From Gloeobacter kilaueensis JS1 (GTDB taxonomy: Bacteria; Cyanobacteriota; Cyanobacteriia; Gloeobacterales; Gloeobacteraceae), in contig NC_022600.1 in NCBI RefSeq assembly GCF_000484535.1, positions 4,642,234-4,706,233 of the forward strand: 64,000 nt of DNA. Direction: 5' to 3'. Under the pieces are notes generated by a model. It saw nothing but the letters and a program-made list of their open reading frames with translations, made no database searches and was not told the origin of the DNA. The number at the start of each line of letters is the position of its first letter. Positions within the stretch are counted from its first letter, which is position 1. Of this stretch, positions 53,218-61,531 are shown piece by piece. The position numbers were made by a program, and so were the translations under genes.

Positions 53218-53864
53218 GTTGGCTTAATTTTTGAAAATTGCGGGGACAGATTTGCGTTCACTCCAACTTGTGGGCCTCTAGTGGGCAATCACAGAAATAA
53301 GATTTAATGGCAAAAGTTCACTTTAAATAACTACTCGTACCAGCATCCTCATGCCCTTGCCATTAGACCAATCTTAGTATTTATTTTTTTATCATTTTGC
53401 GAGGGCATTGGCAAGCCAACTAGTGAAGTAGCTAACTAGACCACTAAGCAATGATAGTGTATAGTTAGGCGAGTAGAATGGTATTTGACACTATGAAACC
53501 TACCGAAAGAGTACAGTGCAGGTTTGAGCGTCAGATTGATAGTATAAAGACTGCCAGGCTTCATAGTTTAGGAAAAGTCGGCAAAATGGTCACGAAACAA
53601 GTGCATGAACTACCTGTACGAGAGACCATTGTAGGAGCAAGCCTTTTGCTAGAGAGCAAAGATCCGAAGCACATACAAGTCCCCAGATTCTAAGATTCAC
53701 ATATATTAAAGTGCAGACCATGGTTTACGCAGAAGAAATGAAGTACAGCAAGCATGTAGAGAGCTCAATCAAGTAGGGTTTCATTCGAGGGATTTGCCAA
53801 CTCAAATTCCATAAAAAAGTACGCAAAACTGTTATTGACATAGTAAACAAAGCCACTTGTTTGT
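53218..53864. other. Left end of the AT-rich island, no firm gene
   Basis: About 650 bases where composition drops sharply from GC-rich to AT-rich. Apart from a doubtful 71-codon ORF (53478-53693) no gene is supported. Several short TTGCCA/TGGCAA and AACTAG repeats are visible, and TTGACA at 53835-53840 may be the -35 of the methyltransferase gene. No integrase, tRNA or clear target duplication was found. Confidence 0.45.
53478..53693 (+). CDS. Doubtful 71-residue ORF
   Basis: An ATG-started AT-rich frame, basic and without recognisable domain or ribosome-binding site. It may be random or a remnant linked to the defence operon downstream. Confidence 0.2.
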   Translation: MVFDTMKPTERVQCRFERQIDSIKTARLHSLGKVGKMVTKQVHELPVRETIVGASLLLESKDPKHIQVPRF

Positions 53865-53882
53865 GTGAGGTTTGGCTGCATT

Positions 53883-54860
53883 ATGCATATAGTGGAGGAA
53901 TCAGTGGTATTGAAAAATGAAAACAGGGTGTCGCTTTCATATAGGACTGACCTAGGAAGCATGTACATCGGAAAAGCTGAGGATGCTTTAGAGCTTTCGG
54001 AAATTCAATCATTGCAAGGGAAGGTTAATTTAATATTTACGTCTCCCCCCTTCCCCTTAATCACCAAGAAGCGGTATGGAAACGAATCTGGGGAAAAGTA
54101 CGTTGAATGGCTTGAGGGATTGGCTCCCAGCTTGGCAAAATTACTGGCACCAGACGGGTCGATTGTGATTGAGGTTGGGAATGCTTGGGAGGAAGGTATT
54201 CCTGTAATGTCCACTCTTCCTCTAGAAGCACTACTTGCTTTTAAAAAAGCTGCTGAGCTCAATCTATGCCAGCATATAATTTGCCACAATCCAGCAAGAC
54301 TCCCTAGCCCTGCACAGTGGGTAACTATAGAGCGGATAAGATTAAAGGACTCATATACCCATTTGTGGTGGATGTCTTCTGTGGATTCGCCAAAGGCGGA
54401 TAATAGGAGAGTTTTAACGCCATATAGCACATCAATGAAAAAGCTACTTGAGAAAAAAAAATATAATTCTGGAAAAAGACCCTCTGGGCATGTTATTTCA
54501 GAAAATGGTTTCCTTACAGATCACGGGGGGGCTATTTCAGCAAATGTTATTGAGGTTGGCGAACAAAGTTCAAAGATACCAGGAGCTTTGCTAAAACTGA
54601 CTGGAACCGCTTGGGACAGTAAATATAGAGAATACTGCAAAGAGCACGATTTAGAATCGCATCCAGCAAGGATGCAAATCGAATTAGCTGGATTTTTTAT
54701 TCAATTTCTCACGTTACCAGGTGACATCATATTGGATCCATTTGCAGGTTCAAATACTACAGGTTTTGCAGCGGAACAGCTTAAGCGACACTGGATAAGT
54801 ATAGAAGTAGATCCAGGATATGTTGAAGGCTCGAAAGGACGTTTTGATGCAGTCAGGTAA
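53883..54860 (+). CDS. Beta-class DNA methyltransferase (m4C or m6A)
   Basis: 325 residues from ATG 53883 (GTG 53865 possible). Catalytic motif IV T-S-P-P-F lies near residues 53-57 and the SAM-binding motif I D-P-F-A-G-S-N-T-T-G near 285-294, so motif IV precedes motif I as in the beta class. The S-P-P-F form is most common in N4-cytosine enzymes, though N6-adenine is possible. It is the first gene of the AT-rich operon and probably protects host sites from the GHKL-helicase-nuclease module. Base composition is unlike the chromosome, suggesting transfer. Confidence 0.85.
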   Translation: MHIVEESVVLKNENRVSLSYRTDLGSMYIGKAEDALELSEIQSLQGKVNLIFTSPPFPLITKKRYGNESGEKYVEWLEGLAPSLAKLLAPDGSIVIEVGNAWEEGIPVMSTLPLEALLAFKKAAELNLCQHIICHNPARLPSPAQWVTIERIRLKDSYTHLWWMSSVDSPKADNRRVLTPYSTSMKKLLEKKKYNSGKRPSGHVISENGFLTDHGGAISANVIEVGEQSSKIPGALLKLTGTAWDSKYREYCKEHDLESHPARMQIELAGFFIQFLTLPGDIILDPFAGSNTTGFAAEQLKRHWISIEVDPGYVEGSKGRFDAVR

Positions 54861-54912
54861 CAACCAAATGAGGAAAATGTGATTTAGTAGTTCAATCTTT
54901 GTGAGGGGAAAA

Positions 54913-56490
54913 ATGGAAAAGAATGCTACAGAGACAACACTAGAAATTGGGCCAAGTGCAATTGAAGCTTACAGCCGATTGAGTTACACAATGTGGTATG
55001 CGTTAGCCGAATTTATTGACAATTCCACTCAATCACGGATGAATTATGAGTCTATCATTGATGATGTGCTGCTCAATGAGGGAACTCCACTAACGGTGAA
55101 GATTGATCATAATAGAATTAAGAGAGAAATTTCCATTTCTGACAACTCAATAGGAATGACAAATGCCGATCTAGTAAATGCATTAAGAATCGCATGTCCA
55201 ACACCTGATAGCAAAGGGCGTTCGAAGTACGGTATGGGCATGAAAACTGCAGCTTGCTGGATTGGGAAAAGATGGAGAATAGAGACTTGTGAATGGGCTA
55301 GCGGGCAAGAATGGACAGCCGAAGTCGATGTTGCTGCTGTGGCTAGAAGCCAAGCGAAGATTCCATTATCTCTTAGAGAAGTAAGTACCAATGAGCATTA
55401 CACCAGGATTATAATTTCTGAGATGCAGAGGTACATCCAAGGACGCACTGAAGAAACGATTAAGAATTACTTAGGCTCAATGTACAGATTTGATTTGAAA
55501 GAAGGTAAGTTGAAATTAATTTACAACAATGAAGAGATTCAACCTCCTGATGAATATGAATACGACACGGATCCCGAAGGCAAACCGATGATGAGAGAGA
55601 TTCCTGAGACTATGATAAATGGGAAATCAATACGTGGTTGGTTCGCCGTGCTAAAAAAAGGCGGTCGCAAATTCGGTGGTTTTTCGCTATTTCAAAACCG
55701 TAGGCAAATCCAAGGCTTTCCCAATGCATGGAAACCGCAGAGTATATTTGGTGGTGTTGAGGATGAGGGAGCTAATAACTTGGTGGCCCAGCGTCTTACT
55801 GGTTTACTTGAACTGGACGGATTTCAGGTATCCCACACAAAAGATACAATTTTGTTTCAAGACGATGAGGAAGAACAACTCGTAAAGTTGCTAGATGAGC
55901 AAACTAAGGACTACAGGAATTACGCCCAAAAGCGAAGGGGCTCGCGTGGACAACCTTGGACACCTGAGAAATTAAACGATTTGTTTCAAGGGTTAAAGAG
56001 AGAATTTGAAAGTCCTGAGATGAAAGATGCTGTCAGTAGTTCTTTACTCCCGCCCTTGCAAACTATTCAAGCCAACAATCAATCTCAACTCGCTGCATTG
56101 GTACCATCAGATACAATGGCAACAGTGGACTTAACGCCGCAGCTTAAAGTTGTTATATCTCTATCGAATAAGAGTGAGTTTGAACCTCATTTGACGATTG
56201 TTGCTGGCGCAGAACCAAGGACGATCCATGTCATTATCAATGGCCTGCATCCTTATTACAATGAATTAGAGTCTACGGAGGCTATTAATGAATGCATTAA
56301 ACAATATCTATATGATGCAATAGCTGAGTATAGAGTTTCACAACTAACTGCAAGAGTTAATACAGATAGTATCAGGCGCTTGAAAAATGATTTACTTAGA
56401 GTGCAAGTAGTGAAAATCGAGAATGCTGCAAGTGCAATAAGAGCAGGTGAATTGGAAACTACTATTTTTAGCGATAATGATAACGGGTAA
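54913..56490 (+). CDS. MORC/MutL-like GHKL ATPase of a restriction-type system
   Basis: 525 residues from ATG 54913, which has AGGGG 5 bases upstream. The N-terminal third is a Bergerat-fold ATPase: N box A-E-F-I-D-N-S near 31-37 (Glu and Asn for Mg-ATP), G1 box S-D-N-S-I-G-M near 76-82 and G2-like lid Y-G-M-G-M-K-T-A near 105-113. The next part resembles the S5-type transducer domain of MORC/MutL/Hsp90 proteins (F-G-G-F-S-L-F-Q-N-R-R-Q-I near 250). The C-terminal 200 residues are unknown. Bacterial MORC-like ATPases are known in restriction-modification loci, which fits the neighbours. Confidence 0.8.
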   Translation: MEKNATETTLEIGPSAIEAYSRLSYTMWYALAEFIDNSTQSRMNYESIIDDVLLNEGTPLTVKIDHNRIKREISISDNSIGMTNADLVNALRIACPTPDSKGRSKYGMGMKTAACWIGKRWRIETCEWASGQEWTAEVDVAAVARSQAKIPLSLREVSTNEHYTRIIISEMQRYIQGRTEETIKNYLGSMYRFDLKEGKLKLIYNNEEIQPPDEYEYDTDPEGKPMMREIPETMINGKSIRGWFAVLKKGGRKFGGFSLFQNRRQIQGFPNAWKPQSIFGGVEDEGANNLVAQRLTGLLELDGFQVSHTKDTILFQDDEEEQLVKLLDEQTKDYRNYAQKRRGSRGQPWTPEKLNDLFQGLKREFESPEMKDAVSSSLLPPLQTIQANNQSQLAALVPSDTMATVDLTPQLKVVISLSNKSEFEPHLTIVAGAEPRTIHVIINGLHPYYNELESTEAINECIKQYLYDAIAEYRVSQLTARVNTDSIRRLKNDLLRVQVVKIENAASAIRAGELETTIFSDNDNG

Positions 56491-56498
56491 GATCGTTT

Positions 56499-57653
56499 GT
56501 GGCTAGGGTGCCTCTTAGAGAGTGGCAAAGGAAAGCTCTTTTCCAGTGGGAACAGGCGTCCCACAAAGGAATTGTTAGCGTTGTTACAGGCGGCGGGAAA
56601 ACCATTTTTGCTCTTGCATGTATTGATAAGCTGCAGCCCAACACTGTTCTAATTGTTGTTCCTACAGTTGCCCTGCTTGACCAGTGGTGGGAGGAGGCAG
56701 CTAATTACTTTGACTTGGCATTGGATGAAATTTACATAGTAGAAAAAGTTAAAAGACTCCGAACGGGAACCATAAATTTGGCGGTGCTTAATACCGCCTC
56801 TAAATTAGAGAATAAAGTTGATAGTTCTCCATGTTTTCTTATAGTTGATGAATGCCATAAAGCAGCAAGCCCTACATTTAGTTCTGTGTTATTACTGCCA
56901 AAGATTGCATCTTTAGGATTATCTGCGACACCTGAGCGGCCTTATGATGATGGTTTGAATGAGACTTTAATTCCAGCGCTCGGTCCGCTCATCTATAAGT
57001 ACACTTATAGAGATGCGCTGCAGGATGGAGTAATAGTTCCATTCACATTAAACAACATAGTCTTTGAGCTTGAAGAAGATCGGAAACAAGAATATGACAG
57101 ATTAACGAAATCTATTGCTCGCTCAATTCAACGATATGGAATTGAGGCACAAGAGACTGTCTCACTATTACTTCGGAGAACTAGAGTTCTTAATCTAAGT
57201 TTAAATCGAGTACGTTTGGCTTTACGTCTAGTGGCAGCACATCGTGGTAAGCGTGTTCTTGTTTTTCATGAAGATATTGAAGCTTGCAATATAATTTACC
57301 AAGTACTTGAGAAGTATAACTTTAAAGCAGGCATTTATCATTCTAAGCTAACTCTACGTCAACGTGTCAGTATGCTTTCGTTATATAGACGCGGAGAAAT
57401 TGAAATTTTGGTTACTTGTCGGGCGCTTGACGAAGGTTTTAATGTTCCTGAGACAGAAATTGGCATCATTGCTGCTAGCACTGCTACTCGTAGACAACGT
57501 ATCCAAAGGTTAGGCCGTGTACTTCGGCCTGCAGGTGGAAAATCTGCTGCCATAATTTATACTCTTGTTGCTACTATTCCCGAGATTAGTCGTTTGCGAG
57601 ATGAGGAAATCGAGCTACAGGGAATGGCAACTATTACATGGAATGAAGCATGA
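56499..57653 (+). CDS. SF2 DNA helicase/translocase, XPB/Res-like
   Basis: A 384-residue two-domain helicase. Q-like motif W-Q-R-K-A near residue 9, motif I V-T-G-G-G-K-T near 28-34, motif II V-D-E-C-H near 116, motif III S-A-T-P-E near 143, motif V D-E-G-F-N-V-P-E near 310 and motif VI Q-R-L-G-R-V-L-R-P near 336. It lacks extra domains, so target recognition must come from partners. GTG start 8 bases after the GHKL gene, and the stop overlaps the nuclease gene by 4 bases (ATGA), so all three are one transcript. Confidence 0.88.
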   Translation: MARVPLREWQRKALFQWEQASHKGIVSVVTGGGKTIFALACIDKLQPNTVLIVVPTVALLDQWWEEAANYFDLALDEIYIVEKVKRLRTGTINLAVLNTASKLENKVDSSPCFLIVDECHKAASPTFSSVLLLPKIASLGLSATPERPYDDGLNETLIPALGPLIYKYTYRDALQDGVIVPFTLNNIVFELEEDRKQEYDRLTKSIARSIQRYGIEAQETVSLLLRRTRVLNLSLNRVRLALRLVAAHRGKRVLVFHEDIEACNIIYQVLEKYNFKAGIYHSKLTLRQRVSMLSLYRRGEIEILVTCRALDEGFNVPETEIGIIAASTATRRQRIQRLGRVLRPAGGKSAAIIYTLVATIPEISRLRDEEIELQGMATITWNEA

Positions 57654-58432
57654 GAACTATTTTTATTGGTGAGTGCTTGCCTGGCTCTTTGTACTGTATG
57701 GATGATCCTGACGAGCCTAATGAAAACCAATTTACAGAAACTGTAATTAAAGCGCTCTCTTGTATCTATAGCAATTATTACTGTATAGTATTCAACGGTT
57801 GTTTTTTGTATGAGCAACGGGCTTATAGACCTGACCTAGCCCTTATAGCAAAGGATTATTCTCACTGGTTTGTTATAGAAGTTGAGTTAGCTTCTCATTC
57901 TTTTGAGGGCCATATATTACCCCAGGTTAAAGCCTTTCGGTATGGTGAGCCTCAAGCTAGTTGTTCTCGTGCTTTGGCTTCGCAATTGGGTATTTCGTTT
58001 GAACAAGCACAGACTTTAACTTTATATGTTCCTTGCGTTACCACAGTAGTAGTGAACAGAAGAAAGCTTGACTGGGAAAAAGTATTGGCATCTCACAATA
58101 TTCAAATGTTAACGGTCACTTCTTTTCGATCTATTACCAATATTCAAGCTCTTGAAATTGAGGGTGTACTTCAGGTTATTAGAGAAAATTTAGGATTTGG
58201 TACATTTATGGCTACTGACCGCTCAATTCGATTTCCCACTGTAACAAGGATCCCTGAAGGTAAACTTCAAATTTATAATTCTGAAGGCGTCCTGTCTTGG
58301 TGGGTTATTGAAAAAACTAGTTCAGCAATATGGTTGAGAAAAGAGAGCGGTGTGCCTGACTTAGTGGACGGCTCTTATGTTCAGCTAATTCGCACAATCG
58401 AAGGACGCTTCTCTTTGCTCGTCCATTTATAA
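57650..58432 (+). CDS. Probable PD-(D/E)XK-type nuclease of the operon
   Basis: 260 residues. A helix with N-Q-F-T-E-T-V near residue 25, then R-P-D-L-A-L near 59-64 and, after a hydrophobic strand, F-V-I-E-V-E-L near 74-80, give an E...PD...E-x-E core in the order expected of the PD-(D/E)XK fold, with Glu in place of the final Lys. A long C-terminal part with beta strands ends in L-L-V-H-L and matches nothing I know. The ATGA overlap with the helicase gene implies tight coupling. Assignment as a nuclease is from pattern and context. Confidence 0.6.
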   Translation: MRTIFIGECLPGSLYCMDDPDEPNENQFTETVIKALSCIYSNYYCIVFNGCFLYEQRAYRPDLALIAKDYSHWFVIEVELASHSFEGHILPQVKAFRYGEPQASCSRALASQLGISFEQAQTLTLYVPCVTTVVVNRRKLDWEKVLASHNIQMLTVTSFRSITNIQALEIEGVLQVIRENLGFGTFMATDRSIRFPTVTRIPEGKLQIYNSEGVLSWWVIEKTSSAIWLRKESGVPDLVDGSYVQLIRTIEGRFSLLVHL

Positions 58433-58602
58433 TAATTGACGTGGTGTTGAGTTACCAGTTATTCATCCAATGGTTAAGCGGTACGAATTCTAAAGTAAAG
58501 TACAAGTATTAAGAATCTTCACTTATAGTGAACTAAAGGTACCAAACGTTCACTACAACGAGAATTTATCTCTATAAACTATCAGTGGCTCAACGCTTTG
58601 GA

Positions 58603-58624
58603 GAGCAAAGAACTCTTTGTTTTC
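58603..58624 (+). terminator. Weak terminator after the defence operon
   Basis: CAAAG/CTTTG stem with an AACT loop, extendable by G-U and A-U pairs, followed by TTTT; 170 bases after the nuclease stop. Confidence 0.4.
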
Positions 58625-58656
58625 TAAATTGATCTTACCTGGCCAATTCGTATTTT

Positions 58657-59223
58657 TTAAGAACGAAAAATTTCCGCTACAGAGGTACTGAACCCCGGCA
58701 ACAGCGGTGAGGTGAGCGTATCTCCCGCCAGCAGGGTGCCGACAAGTTGAAGCCGGGCTTCGGTGCGGCGGTAAATTTCGAAAGTTTCGCGCTGCCAGCT
58801 CACGATCCAGTACTCCTGCACGCCATGCAGGGAGTAGAGTTTGAGCTTGATTTCTCTGTCGCGCTGTTCGTTCAGCTCTCCAGAAGACAGGATCTCGACG
58901 ACGAGTTCAGGGGCAACGATCAGGTGCCCGGCTTCGTCGATGCCCTCAGCAAGGCGGGTACTGCTTACCCAAACGACATCGGGAATGACCGCATCGTCGG
59001 GGGTGAAGATGATCCCTGGCGCTTGCAGAGGTTCGCCCAACTGCGCCTTTCTGGACCAGGATTCTAGCTCGAAGAAAATCTTGCCGCCCGCCCGTTGATG
59101 GCGAATATGAGGAGCACGGGTCACGTAGAGATTTCCATCGACGATTTCGTAGCGCTTCCAGCCGCCGTCGTCGGGCATTGCCTCGAGGTCTCGGATCGTC
59201 CAGCGCAGGGCATCGGGAAACAT
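58657..59223 (-). CDS. Uma2-family (DUF820) endonuclease-like protein
   Basis: 188 residues of the Uma2 family with V-I-P-D-V-V-W-V near 90, E-L-V-V-E-I-L-S near 115 and the K-L-K-L-Y...V-Q-E-Y-W-I-V segment. GC-rich like the host, it marks the right border of the AT-rich island. Second Uma2 member in the window; role unknown. Confidence 0.83.
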   Translation of the reverse strand: MFPDALRWTIRDLEAMPDDGGWKRYEIVDGNLYVTRAPHIRHQRAGGKIFFELESWSRKAQLGEPLQAPGIIFTPDDAVIPDVVWVSSTRLAEGIDEAGHLIVAPELVVEILSSGELNEQRDREIKLKLYSLHGVQEYWIVSWQRETFEIYRRTEARLQLVGTLLAGDTLTSPLLPGFSTSVAEIFRS

Positions 59224-59373
59224 AGGATCTGCCGTTGATCCAGTTAATTCAGTGTAGTTGATTGTTCAGAATTACCTGGAGAAGCTGTTCCGGCAATGGC
59301 ATCGTAAAGCCGGAAATAGACCCGCCCTGGAGTTGAGGATGTCGCGAAGCCTCTCCGGCTGGGGTGGCCTGAA

Positions 59374-59841
59374 CTACTTCTTCTTGTTTTGTTTGGTGCC
59401 AAATTTTTGATCGAGAAACGAGCGCAACTGGTTGAACAGAGGCTTTTTGGGCCGCTTGGCCAGTTGAATCGGGTCGTCGGGAAATTCTTTGCGGCGAAAG
59501 CCGTATTCGAGCGGACCTTCTACTTTGCGCAGCGAAGCGTACTGGCGGCGCGCACTCTGGCGCAGCTTTTCTTCGGAGTCGAAGATCGCCCGCTCGATGA
59601 GATTCGAGGAGACAGCGATCGCTCCGGAGGGCTTCCATTCTGCCTCAGCGCTCTCGCGCACGAAGATCTCGAAGGTGGGTTCGCCTTTTTTTTCTGCGTC
59701 CGCGTAGCGACGGCGGGCCTGGTACTCCTCGTCGCTAAGACGCGGCTGGGCTGCCCGCCGCTTTTTTTTGGGAGTCGCGGGCCTGGCGGGTTCGGTTGCC
59801 TTACCAAATCCTTTGGGCTTTCCCTCTGACTGCTCAGCCAT
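59374..59841 (-). CDS. HHL1-like protein
   Basis: 155 residues from ATG 59841 (a longer frame starts at 59904). A basic, disordered N-terminus is followed by the conserved block F-E-I-F-V-R, G-A-I-A-V-S, A-I-F-D-S-E-E-K-L and L-E-Y-G-F-R-R-K-E-F-P-D that I recognise from HHL1 (hypersensitive to high light) and its cyanobacterial relatives, associated with photosystem II repair in plants. It ends in a Lys-rich tail. It lies 66 bases downstream of ictB on the same strand. Confidence 0.7.
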   Translation of the reverse strand: MAEQSEGKPKGFGKATEPARPATPKKKRRAAQPRLSDEEYQARRRYADAEKKGEPTFEIFVRESAEAEWKPSGAIAVSSNLIERAIFDSEEKLRQSARRQYASLRKVEGPLEYGFRRKEFPDDPIQLAKRPKKPLFNQLRSFLDQKFGTKQNKKK

Positions 59842-59907
59842 TTCACCTGCCTCCCGCTCAATGTCTGGAGCATCGATTATCGGGCCAAAGCGAGTGAGAT
59901 CCAAGGG

Positions 59908-61308
59908 CTAGAAATCGTCTCGGTGGGTGCTGCGCAAAAATTCAGAGCCAATCAGCGCGCAGAGGAGCCACCAGAGGATCTGCACCGCCGGTCGAAACCA
60001 GACCGTATCGGTAAAGCCGTCCACCACCAGCCCCACCAGCCCGCAGAGGGCAGCCGCACACCAGAGCGTTCCGGCGGGGTCGGTCCGGCGCTGCCAGACC
60101 GTAAAACCCTGCACCAGCGCTGCCACCACCAGCCAGCCAAAGGCGACAAGCCCCAGAATGCCCAACTCGACAGCGATCTCAAGCACGATCGAGTAGGCGC
60201 TCAGGGCGTTGAACTTGGGCCGCTGAAAAAACGGATAGATCGCCTCAAAGGTCCGGTTTCCTGGACCGATGCCGGTGAGCGGGTAGGCGCGGATCATGTC
60301 GATCACCGCCGCCCAGACATTGATCCGAAAGTTGTTGCTCGAATCGTCGCGGCCACTGAAGATGCTGGCGGCCCGCTCGCCCAGGGAGGGCACGGCGACC
60401 ACGGCGACCAGCAGACCAATTGCCAGTAATACGAGGACAATCACCGGCAGCCAGGGCCGCCACTGGGGGCTGAGCCGACCGCTGAGCCGCTGCAGAAGCA
60501 GCACGGCGAGCAGGGCGCTTGAGACGGCAAGGGCGATCCAGCCGCCCCGCGAGAGGGTAAGCACCAGGCAGAGCGCTCCAGTGGTTGCAGCAGTGGCGGC
60601 GAAGGCTTTTGCAATCCAGTTGCGCCAGACGACAGCGCCGATTGCCCCCAGCGGGATCGCTGCGAGCAGATAGGCCGCAAGCAAATTCGGATTGCCCAGA
60701 AAGCTGTAGACGCGGGTGGCATCCGCCAGCGTCGATTCCGGATCGACCCAGGTGGCAAGGGGCGGTGCGCCGACCTGGAACTGCCACAGTCCGTAGAGCG
60801 AGACCGGCAGACTCACGAGCAGATAGCTCATCACCGCGAGCGTCCGGTAGAGGGGCCGCTGCAACAGGTGGGCAGCCAGGGCAAAGCTGCCGATATAAAG
60901 GGTCATCTTCACCCAGCCGTCGAGGCTGAGAACAAAGCGCGGCGAGGCGACCAGCGCAATCAGCCCGCTCAGCCAGAAGGCGAGCACCGGCAGCGCCAGA
61001 GGCGAGAGTGCCCGTGGCCGCACCGCGAAAAGCAGCACCGTCAGCAGCAGACAGACTGTGAGCACCGCGCCGATCGTGGGCGTCGATACGAAGGGCGAGA
61101 TTACCAGCAGCAGACAGAAGACAGCGATAGCCAGCGGTTCGGCGATCCGCCCGACGATGCTGGTGGCCGTGTAGCGCGCCAGTTGCTGCTGCAATCTGCC
61201 CAGCAGACTGTCCTGCCACCACGACTGCAAAGGGGTACCGGCAAGCCCCGCCCCGCCCAGCAGGCGGCTCGTCAGACTGCCATTGGTCCAGCGCACCCAG
61301 GTGGTCAT
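59908..61308 (-). CDS. ictB: IctB-type membrane protein (O-antigen ligase fold)
   Basis: A 466-residue polytopic protein with 10 or more helices. The N-terminal W-Q-D-S-L-L-G-R-L, the S-P-F-V-S-T segment near 72, N-P-N-L-L-A-A-Y-L near 205, L-S-R-G-G-W near 252 and R-I-N-V-W near 330 with T-G-I-G-P-G-N match cyanobacterial IctB, first described as involved in inorganic carbon accumulation and structurally an O-antigen-ligase-family protein. Its transport role is disputed. A more distant relative is at 7671-9095. Confidence 0.88.
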   Translation of the reverse strand: MTTWVRWTNGSLTSRLLGGAGLAGTPLQSWWQDSLLGRLQQQLARYTATSIVGRIAEPLAIAVFCLLLVISPFVSTPTIGAVLTVCLLLTVLLFAVRPRALSPLALPVLAFWLSGLIALVASPRFVLSLDGWVKMTLYIGSFALAAHLLQRPLYRTLAVMSYLLVSLPVSLYGLWQFQVGAPPLATWVDPESTLADATRVYSFLGNPNLLAAYLLAAIPLGAIGAVVWRNWIAKAFAATAATTGALCLVLTLSRGGWIALAVSSALLAVLLLQRLSGRLSPQWRPWLPVIVLVLLAIGLLVAVVAVPSLGERAASIFSGRDDSSNNFRINVWAAVIDMIRAYPLTGIGPGNRTFEAIYPFFQRPKFNALSAYSIVLEIAVELGILGLVAFGWLVVAALVQGFTVWQRRTDPAGTLWCAAALCGLVGLVVDGFTDTVWFRPAVQILWWLLCALIGSEFLRSTHRDDF

Positions 61309-61531
61309 AGCGCCTTTATCCAGAACACAACCAGGCTACAACAGGCGGCAGCGCCGCTGTTGGGATGGTTTCGAGTAACGTTTCTTAAGCAAAAAATGCA
61401 ACAGCTCTCAAAAGGCTTAAGAAGCAAAAACTATTGCGTACTTCTTCCCCGTTTCCTCAAGTTTGATCGGGCTTTCGTGCTATACGCGCTGCCCCCTCCC
61501 ATACTGAGAGTGTGCTCGCTTCATCGCAACA

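Noticed and set aside
53765-53968. 67-codon minus-strand ORF at the methyltransferase start
   Set aside because: Overlaps the methyltransferase N-terminus; no ribosome-binding site or domain.
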